Below the pieces are notes generated by a model, which was not told where the DNA came from, did not search any database, and saw only the letters and a list, made by a program, of their open reading frames with translations. DNA of 64,000 nt from Filosporella fistucella. Lineage: Eukaryota; Ascomycota; Leotiomycetes; Helotiales. Position 1 is the stretch's first letter, and every line of letters begins with the position of its first letter. Made by a program: the position numbers and the translations under genes. The stretch spans positions 868,001 through 932,000 of the forward strand of contig JAQJZZ010000005.1 of assembly GCA_030077755.1 (NCBI GenBank), in the 5' to 3' direction. Positions 33,801-44,913 of the stretch are shown in pieces.

Positions 33801-36038
33801 TATGACAATATTACAGATACGAGCGTGAGGTGGCATGATCTAGATGGAGATGGTATGTGTGGCACTCGACAAAATCTCTCCAGGACATTATTCTGCTTCG
33901 ACGAGCTTCGCTAACTTTGTCACAGGTCGAGCTGATTTCCTATGCAGTAAGAACATTTGAGTACTTGAAATCAAAAGCCGTATACTAATGAGAGCTTTCA
34001 TAGTGGAGCAAGATGGTCGAGTGACAGGATACTTGAACAAAGGCATTGGCGTTATGGAAAATCAAGGACAAATCAAGATGCGTGAAGGGAGAGAAAGACG
34101 GAGTACTTTTGATCTCCCCTACTGTACTAAATCGAATACTAATATGACTTTCAGATCTCCGATTTGCAGACGTCAATGGAGACGGTAGAGACGACCTGCT
34201 ATGGGTTGATGGGGCTACAGGAGAAGTACATGCCTACAAAAACGAGGGGAAAATCAACCCTGGAATGGAAAGTGCGTTCACATGGTATTACCAAGGAATG
34301 ATAACGTACGGACATTACTACAGAGGGTCAGCCATCGAGTTTATGAATTACAATGGTCTAGGAAGAGCAGATTATCTCTTGTGAGTTCAATCTCAAAACA
34401 TATGTCTCGACTTAGACAGTTGAGAAGCTCGATCTCGTCTCTGTCGGTGAATTTACTGACGTGTATATTAGTGTCGGTCCTCACTCCAATACCGCAAGAG
34501 TTCTGTTAAATATCTGCCCCGGGGGTATTGGTCCTGCTCCCCCCAGTCTTCGTAAGCCTTTTCCATACATTAATTTATCAACCATTCAATCACTAACTCT
34601 AAATTCCATAGCGGCTGGAGCTCCAGCTGCGCCTCCCATCACCGGTGGGGTAGATTCTGGTGGCCCGCCTCGCCCCGACTACAACCCTGACGATGGAGAA
34701 GACGACACTCTGCAGCCATGCCCTCTGACCTTCACAACCCTTCAAGCTCTAAGTACAACTCAACTTCCGATTCCGCCATGGTGTGGACCACAATATATTC
34801 TTGACGTTCTTCAAGCTTCGGTGATAAGTGCGCTGGAACGAGAAACCGAAATTCTCGGTGACGGCTACGACAAGTACTTCAAAATCTACGCAGACTACGT
34901 TGTCGATAGTTCAACTGAAAGCCTTCAGAAATTCATGCGCACCCGCGGCAATGAATTCTTTAAGTGTGCCATCACAGAGCAGCGAGCCTGTTGTACTAAT
35001 TGTGCATTCTATAAAGTCCCATGCAGCAACTGCGTGCCAGCCGGGCAATGCAGACCCCTCATCAACTCGGGTGATAACGGATTTATGTGGGAAAATGTCA
35101 CTCAAAATTGCCCTCCCGATATGTCACTTCGTGGAGTGGGTGATAATTCTGAGAGCAGCGGCAAGACAATATATTGGACGCTTCAAGAAGAAAAGAAAGA
35201 CGAGTTCTGGGCAGAATTGACATCTACGATCGGAGCCCCAGTTAACAAGCTGCCGATTTCACCCGCCCAAAGACTGCCTCCGCCTTGGTCCTTCTCATCC
35301 GTGTGCGCTCAACAGCTTATCTGCACAGCAGCGCAAAACGCGAATGGTCAATGTCCTTATAAAGGTGTTTGGAAAGATCATGTGGATGCGAGTTGTTACT
35401 ATTCAGGCTGGTGGCACAACGCTCCAGTTGTATCAAATTTCGAAGCTGGCGATGTCGTGAATCCGAAAGACGTCCTGAGCAGTGCTCTTGACGCTATCCG
35501 AGCACTAATTCCCTTGCTCGCGGCAACTGCTTTCGAAGTAAGATCAGGCATGTACGCTGGAGATCCAACAGACCTTGTCGACGCGGCTTCTATGCCCATC
35601 TTCATGATAGAAGAGTCTCTGGAACAGATGGAAACCGTCGTCGAGATGGCTAAGACCATCTCCGCAGCTAACAAAGAAGCCCTCATTCTCAACTTCCTAT
35701 CTGCTGTATTTTTCATCATTCCGGCTCTCGGTCAATCGCTTGCTGGTATGGGATTGGTAGCTCTTGGTCGCACTTTCGTATTTGGCGGTGAACTTGCTAA
35801 TGTTATCATTGGAATCTACGGAGTGGCAGGACAGCCAGAGACCACCCCTCTATTCCTATTCGGCCTCTTCCTTTCAATTAGGGGAGTTCGCGATGTCTAC
35901 AAGATCAAGTCGGCGGCCAACATATATCGCTCCATTAAGGCAGGAGATCTGTCGAAGATTAGCCCCAGTATGGCTGGAAAGCTTGACATAGTCACCAAGT
36001 ACACTAGTACGAAGGTCACTACATGCGGTTTGAGGTAG
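30829..36038 (+). CDS. Secreted SGNH/CE3-like esterase with FG-GAP repeats and killer-toxin-like C-terminus
   Basis: Twenty exons by hand: 30829-30877, 30930-31174, 31223-31602, 31689-31738, 31814-32101, 32173-32329, 32404-32509, 32583-32608, 32658-32669, 32723-32922, 33010-33100, 33147-33460, 33516-33535, 33585-33720, 33817-33852, 33926-33946, 34004-34081 (or to 34102), 34155-34380, 34472-34551 and 34612-36038, about 1313 aa. It starts with a signal peptide. Residues about 25-245 form an SGNH hydrolase like carbohydrate esterase family 3: VLGASISMGW, a DNEHEGWPG block, QVGSND, and LHPNDSGYKKMA with catalytic Asp/His. Then to about 835 run FG-GAP/VCBS-like repeats with Ca-binding D-x-[ND]-G-D-G loops. 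After a Pro/Gly/Asp linker comes a Cys-rich region (CCTNCAFYKVPCSNC) and a long hydrophobic helical region (FLSAVFFIIPALGQSL). The C-terminal part resembles that of zymocin/killer-toxin-like class C chitinases; this comparison is from memory and needs checking. No GH18 domain is present. Confidence 0.75.
32583..32669 (+). other. Consecutive micro-exons (26 and 12 nt)
   Basis: Exon 8 is 32583-32608 (26 nt) and exon 9 is 32658-32669 (12 nt, tggacgtgccga). Introns of 49 and 53 nt with gtaagt and gtaaga donors flank exon 9. Only this arrangement keeps the frame and completes a D-x-D-G-D-G-R-A-D Ca-binding loop of an FG-GAP repeat. The same gene has further small exons at 33516-33535 (20 nt) and 33926-33946 (21 nt). 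Confidence 0.65.
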
Positions 36039-37871
36039 GCGTTTTGATGGTTGAAGGCTCTTGAGCTTTTCACTTATGGCTTATGCTACCTCACTTTTCT
36101 TGCTATGTCAACTTGGTGTATCGGGATAGGTTTAATACCTCATCTAGCAGTATAGATTATATAACTTCCACCTACTTCAAATAGTTACTAACGCAAAGAT
36201 CGACTTAGTGAACTACGTCGCAACGTAAAGAGCAAGGCGGTAAAGTGCACGATCACGTGATAAAGACTTAATCTGCCTCCCAAGTCTCGAAACCTCACAT
36301 TTCTACTACATCTGAGAGTCTCTCATAGCTCCATTTTCCATCACTAACCGCTGCATCCCGAAATTCAAAACTTTACTGCTATCGAGCTCCCATAAGCTCC
36401 CCTGCTCAACAACTACATACCGAGCCATCCATGTATTAACTTTTCCCCTCAAAAGCACGCACCCCATTCACAAATAAACACAAGACATGGAATATGCAGA
36501 ATCCTTGATAATCTATCTAAACACATATTCGCATGGACGGCACTCATACCACGCAACGGCATTTGAAACATATATCACGCTAACGCTATGGTGGCTGATA
36601 TGTACTTTTCGAGACGATCTTTGGGACTCGGGAGTGAACGTCGTCATACGCTCTTGCTAATGGAAATACTTGTAAAATCAACAGGGCAAAAACTTCCGAT
36701 TCAATCCACTTCTCTCAATTCCAGACCACCGATTTCCGTCTAGTCATACCTATCTTCTCGCACGCCAAAAAAAAAAACACTCTGATTAAACACTCCCTTC
36801 CTCTCCGAGGATTCCATTCTTACCGCACTGCTTCATCCAAAACACGCACTAATACTAGCTAGACTCGGCAGACTAACAACGGTGAATAATACAACAAATC
36901 AAGGATCTAAAAACGGTATCTTGCATACCTTCCGCCGTTTAAAAGTCTCTAGGAGTCAGAGCAGATACTACTAATTTCACTATACTTAAATGAGTATTAG
37001 TTTCGGTATACTCGGTCCAGGCTATGAATCGGAGAGAAAGAGAGGGAGAGAGAGATAGACCAAAAAAAGTCTAGAATAATCTCCAAGATACCGAATCTCC
37101 GACTACTGTCGGGAATTACCTGGAAATACGGTAGGAAGAGTCGGGATGTGATATCTACCTACTTACTCTACTTGAAAAAGAATATTCTACACGGTGAGTA
37201 TCTAGGGAATAGGAATAGCGTTGTTGCTGCTTTCCATATTAGAATAAGGGAGATTGTTCATTTCGTTTTCTTATATTTCTGTTTCTAGAATATTACGAGA
37301 GACTAATTTCTCATCGGCGATATTTCACAGATGAAAGATTACCTTTTTGAGAGAAACGGACTCCCCTTTTCTCTCTCGCTTGCAGGGGGAGTTTGCTAAA
37401 GGAATAGAGATTTTCTACTAGCGAGATCTGTGACATATGTTTTGTCAAGGAATCAGAAGTCCATGTAAAGGTTCATAAGAGCCAATAAGACGAAAATATT
37501 TTCTATTAATCTCTGTATATGTAGTGTGGTTGATAGGACCGATTATTGAGTGGTGTTTTTTTCACTCTCAGAGTGGTTGAAGAGGGAATAATGCAGACGT
37601 TGGGTATCATTTTCTAAAATTGCTGATTGTAATCTTACTATTCAGCCTTGGTGTGATATTAGGAGTATTCACACGTCTATGAACAAATTGATGAGGCAAA
37701 TTTATCACAATATAGGGAAAATACATGGAGACAATTCAGAGAATTCTTCGCATTCTAATCATTACCATTACTCATTAATCATCTACCTCCCCTCAACCTT
37801 CCCATGCGTCACTTTTTTTCTCAGCTTCTCTTCCAGCTTTCATCTTCCTTCTAACTTTCACCTTGGCTGAC
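36039..37871. other. Large convergent spacer; no gene seen
   Basis: About 1.8 kb between the ends of the multi-domain secreted gene (plus) and phytoene desaturase (minus). It is A/T-rich, with an 11-base A run near 36769 and purine-rich runs (gagagaaagagagggagagagagatag, about 37031-37057). No open frame of interest. Confidence 0.5.
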
Positions 37872-39706
37872 TCAAACTCTCCCACTTCCCCATCCCCTCT
37901 TCCTCTCCACATCCCACTCAACCACTAACCCAGAGTTTATATACCCCAGCACCAAAACCAATACCCCAAGAGCCATTGCCCAAATCCCAACATCACTAAC
38001 CCATCCTCCATCTCTCCTAACTCTATCCAATTCCCTAGTTCCTTTACCCTGTTTCACACCTTCATCACTAACTACTTTCTGTTTTCCTTCCCATGGGATC
38101 TCCACCCCGAATTCTTTGAGGATCTGCTCAGTAGTAATTTTCGCACCAGCTAGGACAATAGGAACGCCTGTGCCAGGATGCGTGGAGGCACCAACGAAGA
38201 AACAGTTTTGGATTTCTGGATGTTTAGTTTTAGGCCGGAAAGCTAGGACGTTGAAAAATGAGTGAGAGAGGCCAAGGATGGATCCTTTGTCGAGATTGAA
38301 TCTTGATTCCCAGGATAGGGGATCATTTATTTCTTCGTGTACTATCAGCGAAGAGATATCTGGACAGCCTGTTCGTTTCGAGATGGTTTGGAGGATTGTG
38401 CTGCGTGCAGAGGAGATTATGGCTGGCCAGTCTTGTTCCTCTGGTTTTAGGCCTTGTTTTGCGTTTGGTGCAGTAGGTGAAGAAGAGTTGAGGAGGTGGC
38501 CGACTGGGACGAGGATCACGAGGGCATCTTTTCCTTCTGGTGCAGCGGTAGGATCAATGCGTGAGGGTACATTAACGTAGAATGATGGTTCCTCGGGAAT
38601 GGATTGCCTGTCGAATATTGAGTCGAAAGACTCACGATATTCATCTGCGAGGAAGATGTTGTGTGTCGATAGCTCTGGGACCTTTTGTGAGAGGGCCCAG
38701 TAGAAAGAGATGGAGGAACAGGAACTTGAGCGTTTGGATAGGGAATGGGCGTATGTTTGAGAGGAATTAGGGAAGAGATTGTTATAGGCATAGACCAAGT
38801 CTGCGTTGACAACCACAACATCTGCTTCCAATTTCTCTCCGGTTTCAAGCTGTACTCCGGTTGCTATCCTGCCATCCGCTGAAGTGATGACTTGCGAGAC
38901 CGGAGTATTGAGCCATAAATCTACTCCCAGTTCCTCGCATATCCTGACCAGCGCAGCAACAACAGCATGGAATCCACCAACTGGATACCATATCCCCTCC
39001 GCCAGTTCCGTATACTGCAGCAGCGAATACGTGCCCGGCGCATCAAACGGCGACATACCCATATACATACTCCCAAACGTAAAGACCCTCCTCAACCTCT
39101 CCGTCCGAAAGTATCTCGCCGCTCTCGAGTAAATACTCTCAAACGGATGTAACGCAAACACGTTCTTCAAGAAGCCCCACCGACAGAGATTAAATATCGA
39201 CGTGAAATTCTTATGCAGAACCTCCCTGACAGAAATCTCATAATGCCGATGCGCTTCCCCAAGCCACTCCAAATACCTCTCAAACCCCTCTTTCCCCTCC
39301 CACTTCTCCACTTCCCTCTTCATAACCGCCATATCAGAGCTGAGTTCAAAGTTCTCTCCATCCCCGAACCAGAGATTGTAATTCGGTTCGCATTTCTTGA
39401 GATCGAGGCCTGCGGCCGAGAGAGAGGAATCAAGATCGTGAAAGGTTTCTTGGAAGAGCTTTGGGAGAAGTAGGAGAGAAGGCCCTTGGTCAAATCGATA
39501 CCCGGAGTGTTGGATAAGGGAACAGCGGCCTCCGGTGAAAGAGTTCTTTTCTACGATTGTGACTTTGAATCCTGCTTTTGCGAGACGTGCTGCTGTTGCT
39601 ACGCCGCCTACTCCGGCACCTATGATTGTAAGCTTGGGGCTTTATATAGAGAAGAGGGGTATGTACCAACCACAATTGCGGTCTTTGGCTTTGATTTTGA
39701 AGCCAT
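37872..39706 (-). CDS. carB: Phytoene desaturase (CarB/AL-1 type)
   Basis: Two exons on the minus strand, 39706-39667 and 39619-37872, give 595 aa, a normal length for fungal phytoene desaturases. The short first exon and a 47-nt intron (gtacat..catag) complete the FAD motif VVGAGVGGVATAARLAKAG (about 13-31), followed by GGRC and FDQGPSLLLLP. The C-terminal bacterial-type desaturase signature is present (FFVGASTHPGTGVPIVLAGA), followed by a membrane anchor (ALGVLVLVLGYIN). It introduces the double bonds that convert phytoene to lycopene or further desaturated products; the exact number of steps cannot be read. It is a membrane-bound flavoprotein. It lies 0.3 kb downstream of, and on the same strand as, the cyclase/synthase gene, as in other fungal car clusters. 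Confidence 0.95.
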
Positions 39707-40016
39707 TGTGAAGTGATTTTTCAGAGTTGCGCAGTACGAGACTGGCAGATGTAGAAGCTATTTTCACATGTTGATAAGCAAGTTCGAATGGCTTTGGATA
39801 GTGAAGCTAGCTCTTGGGAGGTTGGTCCGTTTGGACATTCGCGAATCATGACGTGAGACCAAGCAGCAGGGGTCACTGGGTGGTCTGAGCAACACCTCAT
39901 TAATCCTTGTACATTTGACATCGAGTTTGTTAGTCTTGCATACAAGACGAGTATGGAGATAATGAGAATCACGAAATCATGAATAATTACAATGGTATCT
40001 ATCCTATCTACGTCTA

Positions 40017-41893
40017 TCATGCATTCAACGCCTTCCATGCAACTTTGAGTCTCCTTAACTTTGGTACGGTAGCTCTCCCTTCTTTCACCTTGTAACCCTT
40101 TTCACTTAGTACTCGTCCAATCTCCATGTAACTTTCCACAGCTACCTTCATCGGAGCTCTTGCCTCGACGGGTAATTCTACCATTGCTCCACGAGCTTCA
40201 CGATAAACTCCAAAGGCTTTGGCCAAGAGTCTTGTGCGAAGTGTCTCAATTTCCGAACGATACGGGTTCTCAAGAACGTCCTTCGGCGTTAGTCCTTCTT
40301 CCCTCAGCCATGAAGTGGGAAGATAGACTCTGCCGATAGCTGAATCCGTTGCAATATCTCTTGCAATGTTAACATACTGTAAAGCTATACCCATTCGCCC
40401 ACCTGCTAACACCAAGCGTTCACGCTGTGGTGAAGTGGTCGACGATTGTGTGTGAAAGAACACCAGCTCCAAACATAATTCTGCTACAGTTCCGGCAACG
40501 CGAGCCGAATAGACTTCCAGATCATGCTCCTTTTCAATTGGGAATTTTCTAGTCACTTTGGACGTGTTACTCTCATGGAACTCTAGGTCTGTTTTGAAAC
40601 CTTCGAGAAGATCGTACAATGGACCGAACGGAAGGAGATGAGTGGGTAAAAGTCTCAAAGCAGATCGAGAAGATTCTGGGAAGTTGTCCTCGATATATGA
40701 GTGAACATCTGGATGCTTCTGAACAATCCGGGCCTCCTTTGACGCATAGGCAAGATCCAAGTATTGAGAGAGTTTGCTGATCCATTCACGGGCTTCAGAT
40801 TCCGTGCTTGAAGTATCCACGAGATCATCAGCTACTCGGCAAAACGAGTATCTAAAAATGGACACATTAGCGATGGTTCAACAGTTGAAAAAAATCACCT
40901 ACAAAACGATAAGGTCAGTTCGGAGTCGCCCTGAGAAAGTTGCACTAGCCAAGTAGAAACTCCGACTCTTTTTCTGGAGCCTTTCCACAGCCTGGTTGAT
41001 TCCAAGTAATCTCTCCTCGTCGTAATTTGAGGGACTGGTCAAAAGTGCTTGGACAAGCATGGCTGGAGAAGGCAGCTCTGGGACATGAGGAAACAGCCTT
41101 GGGAAGGTTAAAAGAATTGCCAAAGCATGGTCAAAAGCGACCAAGCCAAACACAATCAAAGTATTTGTAGCCAAGAAAAAGACTGCTTCTTCAATCTCCA
41201 ACCCATCCCAAAGGTGTATTCCCAATTTCGTCCCCGACTCAATGGCCCATGTGCCTCTTTTCAATGCCAAGGTGTCCACTATCCACAGATAAAATGTAGG
41301 AAGTGCAATTGGGAGAAATGTGCTGCTATAAGGAAGATTGACGAGGAATTGAGAGGATAAGGACCACAGCATCAACGCAAATGGGCCAGCCCAGGCCAGT
41401 ATCAATCCCAAGTATGTTCCTTCATGTCCGTTCCAAACCAATGCCCCACCAGATATGACCAGTCCGAGCAAAACTGCATGCCCTAGATTCCATTGATGGC
41501 TTGCCTTTTGCTGATAGGGAAGTAGGTATTTTGGATGAAAGAGGGGTTTGCTTAATAACAGGTAGACCAGAGTTGTGTTGTATGTTTGTATCACAAAGAA
41601 GAATACTTCTTCGGCAGGTATCGAGAATAATGTCGGACCAATGATTACCCTTGGTGGATATGTCCAGATCTTGCGCCGGATTAGGTACGAGTCCCAGGGT
41701 ATGGTTGAAATCACCGCAATGGAAATGAGAAAGCCAATTTTGTAGAGATCAATTCGATTGAAGAATGGCCGGTATAGGAGGGTAAGCACAATCCCTGGTG
41801 GGATAGTGTACTTGAGATGTCTGAGTAACTGTCAGTAACATTTCTGGACGGGAGTACAATTGAAACTTACACAAGCGCATAGTCGAAACCCAT
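40017..41893 (-). CDS. carRA: Bifunctional lycopene cyclase/phytoene synthase (CarRA/AL-2 type)
   Basis: Three exons on the minus strand: 41893-41871, 41820-40903 and 40851-40017, giving 591 aa. The N-terminal half (about 1-240) is the membrane-bound heterodimer-type lycopene cyclase, with six to seven helices, the motif FSIPAEEVFFFVIQTYNTT and a second repeat with GLEIEEAVFFLATNTLI. The C-terminal half is the trans-isoprenyl phytoene synthase: SRSFYLASATF, the Asp-rich YSFCRVADDLVD, and the second signature MGIALQYVNIARDIATDS. It first condenses two geranylgeranyl diphosphates to phytoene, then cyclises lycopene ends after the desaturase acts. Intron 2 falls in LIVL|YSFC, inside the synthase. 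The fused architecture is specific to fungi. It is divergent from the CarX-like gene across 1.1 kb, so co-regulation, perhaps by light, is likely (inference). Confidence 0.95.
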
Positions 41894-42966
41894 TGTTGCG
41901 CCAGTCCTAAATCAAGAGTCTATTTCAAGTTGCAAAATGATTGAGACATTGCGATAAACTGAAAACGAATGTATGTCAAGCCGGATTAGGATTCAATTTG
42001 GTAAGCCGTAAGCTGGGAAGGAAGGCTGGGAAAGTCTGTACTGAAGCTCTTGGCCATCAACCAACCATATCTCGGACTTCGGAAGGCTGACAGGAGAGTC
42101 AGTAACGTGATAGAAGATGAGTGTTGTGATGGGTGGGCTGTTGTGCTGGGTCACACTGAGGTGATGGTGATGGGAATTGACCAGGCTCGGATGGGAATTA
42201 GACAGCCGTAGAGTGCACCAGAGACATCAGTCATGACGTCGCATTTTTGGGAGTACCTCCGCAGAATTTGAAATTTCTCAAGTTGAATACTTTAAAGCAG
42301 CAAGTACTTAGCACTGCGATTTCTTCCTTACCGACTCGGCCTCGTCGGCCTCGATTCATGTGTTGCCCTCAGATGTTCGACTACATTAGTCTTGTACTGG
42401 GAATCTGGTGTGGTTTGGTGCAGTGTTGGTCTGTTTGTCATGGCAAAGTCTCAAGACCGTCTTTTGTTGCGTGTGACAGAAATGTACAGGGATCGCAGTG
42501 AGGGGCTCGCAGATCGAGACATCCCTGTCGGCTGGAGCGGCAGGGGTGGAACGGGTCTCCGTCACTTCCTGGAGGCGAGCATGAGCATGGGCATGGCCAG
42601 AAAAGAGCTTGTCGTCATATCAGAGTACGAGTATCAAGAATTATCACAGCTACTTACCAAGGTTACGTGCGAGACTCGAGCTCTAACATGATACAACCAA
42701 TTTTGCTGTTTCCATTCTCGCTGTCCACGAGCAAATTGAGAAAACATTTCCTGCTCCATAACACTGCCGTTCTTTGACCTGCAATTAATTGCACCAACAG
42801 CTTGTCTTTTTACCCATTGAGATGTCTGCATAATTCTATATTGGCAACTTATCTTGTTGCTACATCCATATCCGTCCGAGGGTGCACTTCTTGGAGCTTC
42901 AATTATCCTCCACCACATGTTTAGAGCAATAAATTCACCTTTTACTGCTCTGTTCAACCCACACTC
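41894..42966. promoter_or_regulatory. Shared upstream region of carRA and the oxygenase gene
   Basis: About 1.07 kb between two divergent start codons. It contains a perfect 9-bp direct repeat tcggcctcg-tcggcctcg at 42336-42353. Open frames (42247-42691) are without motifs. Light-responsive GATA-type or other sites could be here, but I cannot assign any with confidence. Confidence 0.4.
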
Positions 42967-44913
42967 ATGACTGTGGTCAATGAGAAACAGAGCAGGTCTG
43001 GCAAACCTCATCCGTACCTTCATGGAAACTTTGCCCCCATACATCGAGTCCAACCGCTCACGCCATGTTCATTCACCGGTACGATACCAGCTGAGCTTGC
43101 TGGAGGAGAGTATGTTCGAAATGGAGGCAATCCGGTGACAAACGAAGACCTTGGCAGAGACGCACATTGGTTTGACGGAGATGGAATGTTGAGCGGGGTA
43201 GCTTTTCGAAGGCAAGAAGATGGCATTATTCTTCCAGAATTCGTGAACCAGTATATCCTCACCGACGCCTACCTTTCCACAGTTTCCACTCCATCTCTTC
43301 GACTGCCAATCCTACCAAGTATAGCAACTCTCGTCAATCCCGCCTCATCGTTGTTCCTCATCATCCTCCGCATATTTCGAACTATATTCCTGGTATTTCT
43401 GTCCAACTTTCCAGGCTCCCAGCAAGTGATCAAGAAGATTAGTGTAGCCAACACAGGAATATTATATCATGATGGGCGGGCTCTGGCAACTTGCGAAAGC
43501 GGGCCACCTATTCGAGTATCTTTACCTGGACTTGAAACAGTCGGATGGTTTGATGGAGAGAAAGCAGAAGGCGAACCAGGAATAAAAGATGCTAGGGGTG
43601 ATATATTCGGAGGTAATGGTGTTCTAAGTTTCATGAAAGAATGGACGACCGCACATCCTCGAATTGACCCTCGGACTAACGAGCTTATTCTTTTCCACTC
43701 AACTTTCTTTGCACCATTTGTACATTATTCCATTATACCTAGCACGCAGAATTGCTCACTTACTCAACCTCGACTCGTTAATGCTGCAGTTCCAGGCATC
43801 AAATCTGCAAAGATGATGCACGATTTTGGCGTATCGTTCACACATACGATCATCATGGACCTACCCCTGTCCCTAGACCCTAGGAATCTTGCTCGCAATG
43901 AACCAGTGGTCTCGTACGATCCCTCAGGTCGCTCCAGATTCGGTGTATTTCCAAGATGGAATCCAGAAGATATCCACTGGTTTGAGTCGAATCCTTGCTG
44001 TATCTTCCATACTGCCAACACCTGGGACGAGATCGAATTAAACGCAATAACCAAGAGATCCGAAACCCGAGCTGTCAATATGCTCGCTTGCCGGTTGACA
44101 AGTGCAGCACTTGTTTTCAGCGCTGGAGATGTTGCAGCTCCAATACCAAAGAGCATCACCTCTCCATATTCTGCCGAGGAAGAGCAATGTCGGCTGTATT
44201 ACTACCGTTTCGATATGGTAGAGAACGCCATAACACATCAATTTGGTCTCTCTGCAATACCTTTCGAATTCCCCTCTCTTCGGGATGACATGTCAATGTC
44301 CGCAGCTCGATACATTTATGGCTGTTCCGTCTCTGACAGTAGTTTTGGAGCTGCCCTTGGCCGAGCTGTAAAAATCGATTCATTGGTCAAGGTCGATACC
44401 ACGGCATTGATTCAACGTGCACAGCAATGTCCACCAACATCGGTCACAGGTTGCGTAGACAATCGATCTGTGCCTGAAATTTTGGATTCTGAAGATCCTC
44501 AAGATCCGATCAAGATTTTCAAGCTCCCTCGAGGTTACTATGCTCAGGAATCGAGATTTGTGCCTCGCCAGAACGGCAAATCCGAAGATGATGGATGGAT
44601 CCTGTCGTATGTTTTCAATGAGAGCCAGCTTGATCAATCGGGCCATGCAGGGCCAAGCTCCAAGAGTGAGCTTTGGATCATAGGCGCGAAGGAGATGAAA
44701 GAGGTGGTCTGCAAGGTCCTGCTTCCGCAAAGAGTCCCGTATGGTCTCCATGGAAACTGGTTCAGTGAACAAGAGATCCAGAACCAGCGACCGATAGAAA
44801 CGATTCGACATCTACCTGTGCCGCAAAATAAAGCAATCGAAGTCGAGGACCATGGTATTTGGATGGACGCATGGCTGGGTGTGCGAGAGCGGCTGTTGGG
44901 TATAGTTGGATGA
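42967..44913 (+). CDS. carX: Carotenoid oxygenase (CarX-like, retinal-forming)
   Basis: A single-exon frame of 648 aa starting at the ATG at 42967 (ctcATGact). Carotenoid cleavage dioxygenase signatures: GGEYVRNGGNP, HWFDGDGML, and the four iron-binding histidines within EWTTAHPRIDP, MMHDFGVSFTH, CIFHTANTW and YGLHGNWF. The start (HPYLHGNFAPIH) and overall pattern are closest, as far as I recall, to Fusarium CarX, which splits beta-carotene into two retinals, rather than to torulene-cleaving CarT/CAO-2. The opsin 16 kb away and carRA/carB next door fit this. Residues 112-165 are rich in hydrophobics (SLFLIILRIFRTIFLVFLS) and probably let the enzyme dip into membranes to take up substrate. Substrate choice is inference. 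Confidence 0.9.
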   Translation: MTVVNEKQSRSGKPHPYLHGNFAPIHRVQPLTPCSFTGTIPAELAGGEYVRNGGNPVTNEDLGRDAHWFDGDGMLSGVAFRRQEDGIILPEFVNQYILTDAYLSTVSTPSLRLPILPSIATLVNPASSLFLIILRIFRTIFLVFLSNFPGSQQVIKKISVANTGILYHDGRALATCESGPPIRVSLPGLETVGWFDGEKAEGEPGIKDARGDIFGGNGVLSFMKEWTTAHPRIDPRTNELILFHSTFFAPFVHYSIIPSTQNCSLTQPRLVNAAVPGIKSAKMMHDFGVSFTHTIIMDLPLSLDPRNLARNEPVVSYDPSGRSRFGVFPRWNPEDIHWFESNPCCIFHTANTWDEIELNAITKRSETRAVNMLACRLTSAALVFSAGDVAAPIPKSITSPYSAEEEQCRLYYYRFDMVENAITHQFGLSAIPFEFPSLRDDMSMSAARYIYGCSVSDSSFGAALGRAVKIDSLVKVDTTALIQRAQQCPPTSVTGCVDNRSVPEILDSEDPQDPIKIFKLPRGYYAQESRFVPRQNGKSEDDGWILSYVFNESQLDQSGHAGPSSKSELWIIGAKEMKEVVCKVLLPQRVPYGLHGNWFSEQEIQNQRPIETIRHLPVPQNKAIEVEDHGIWMDAWLGVRERLLGIVG

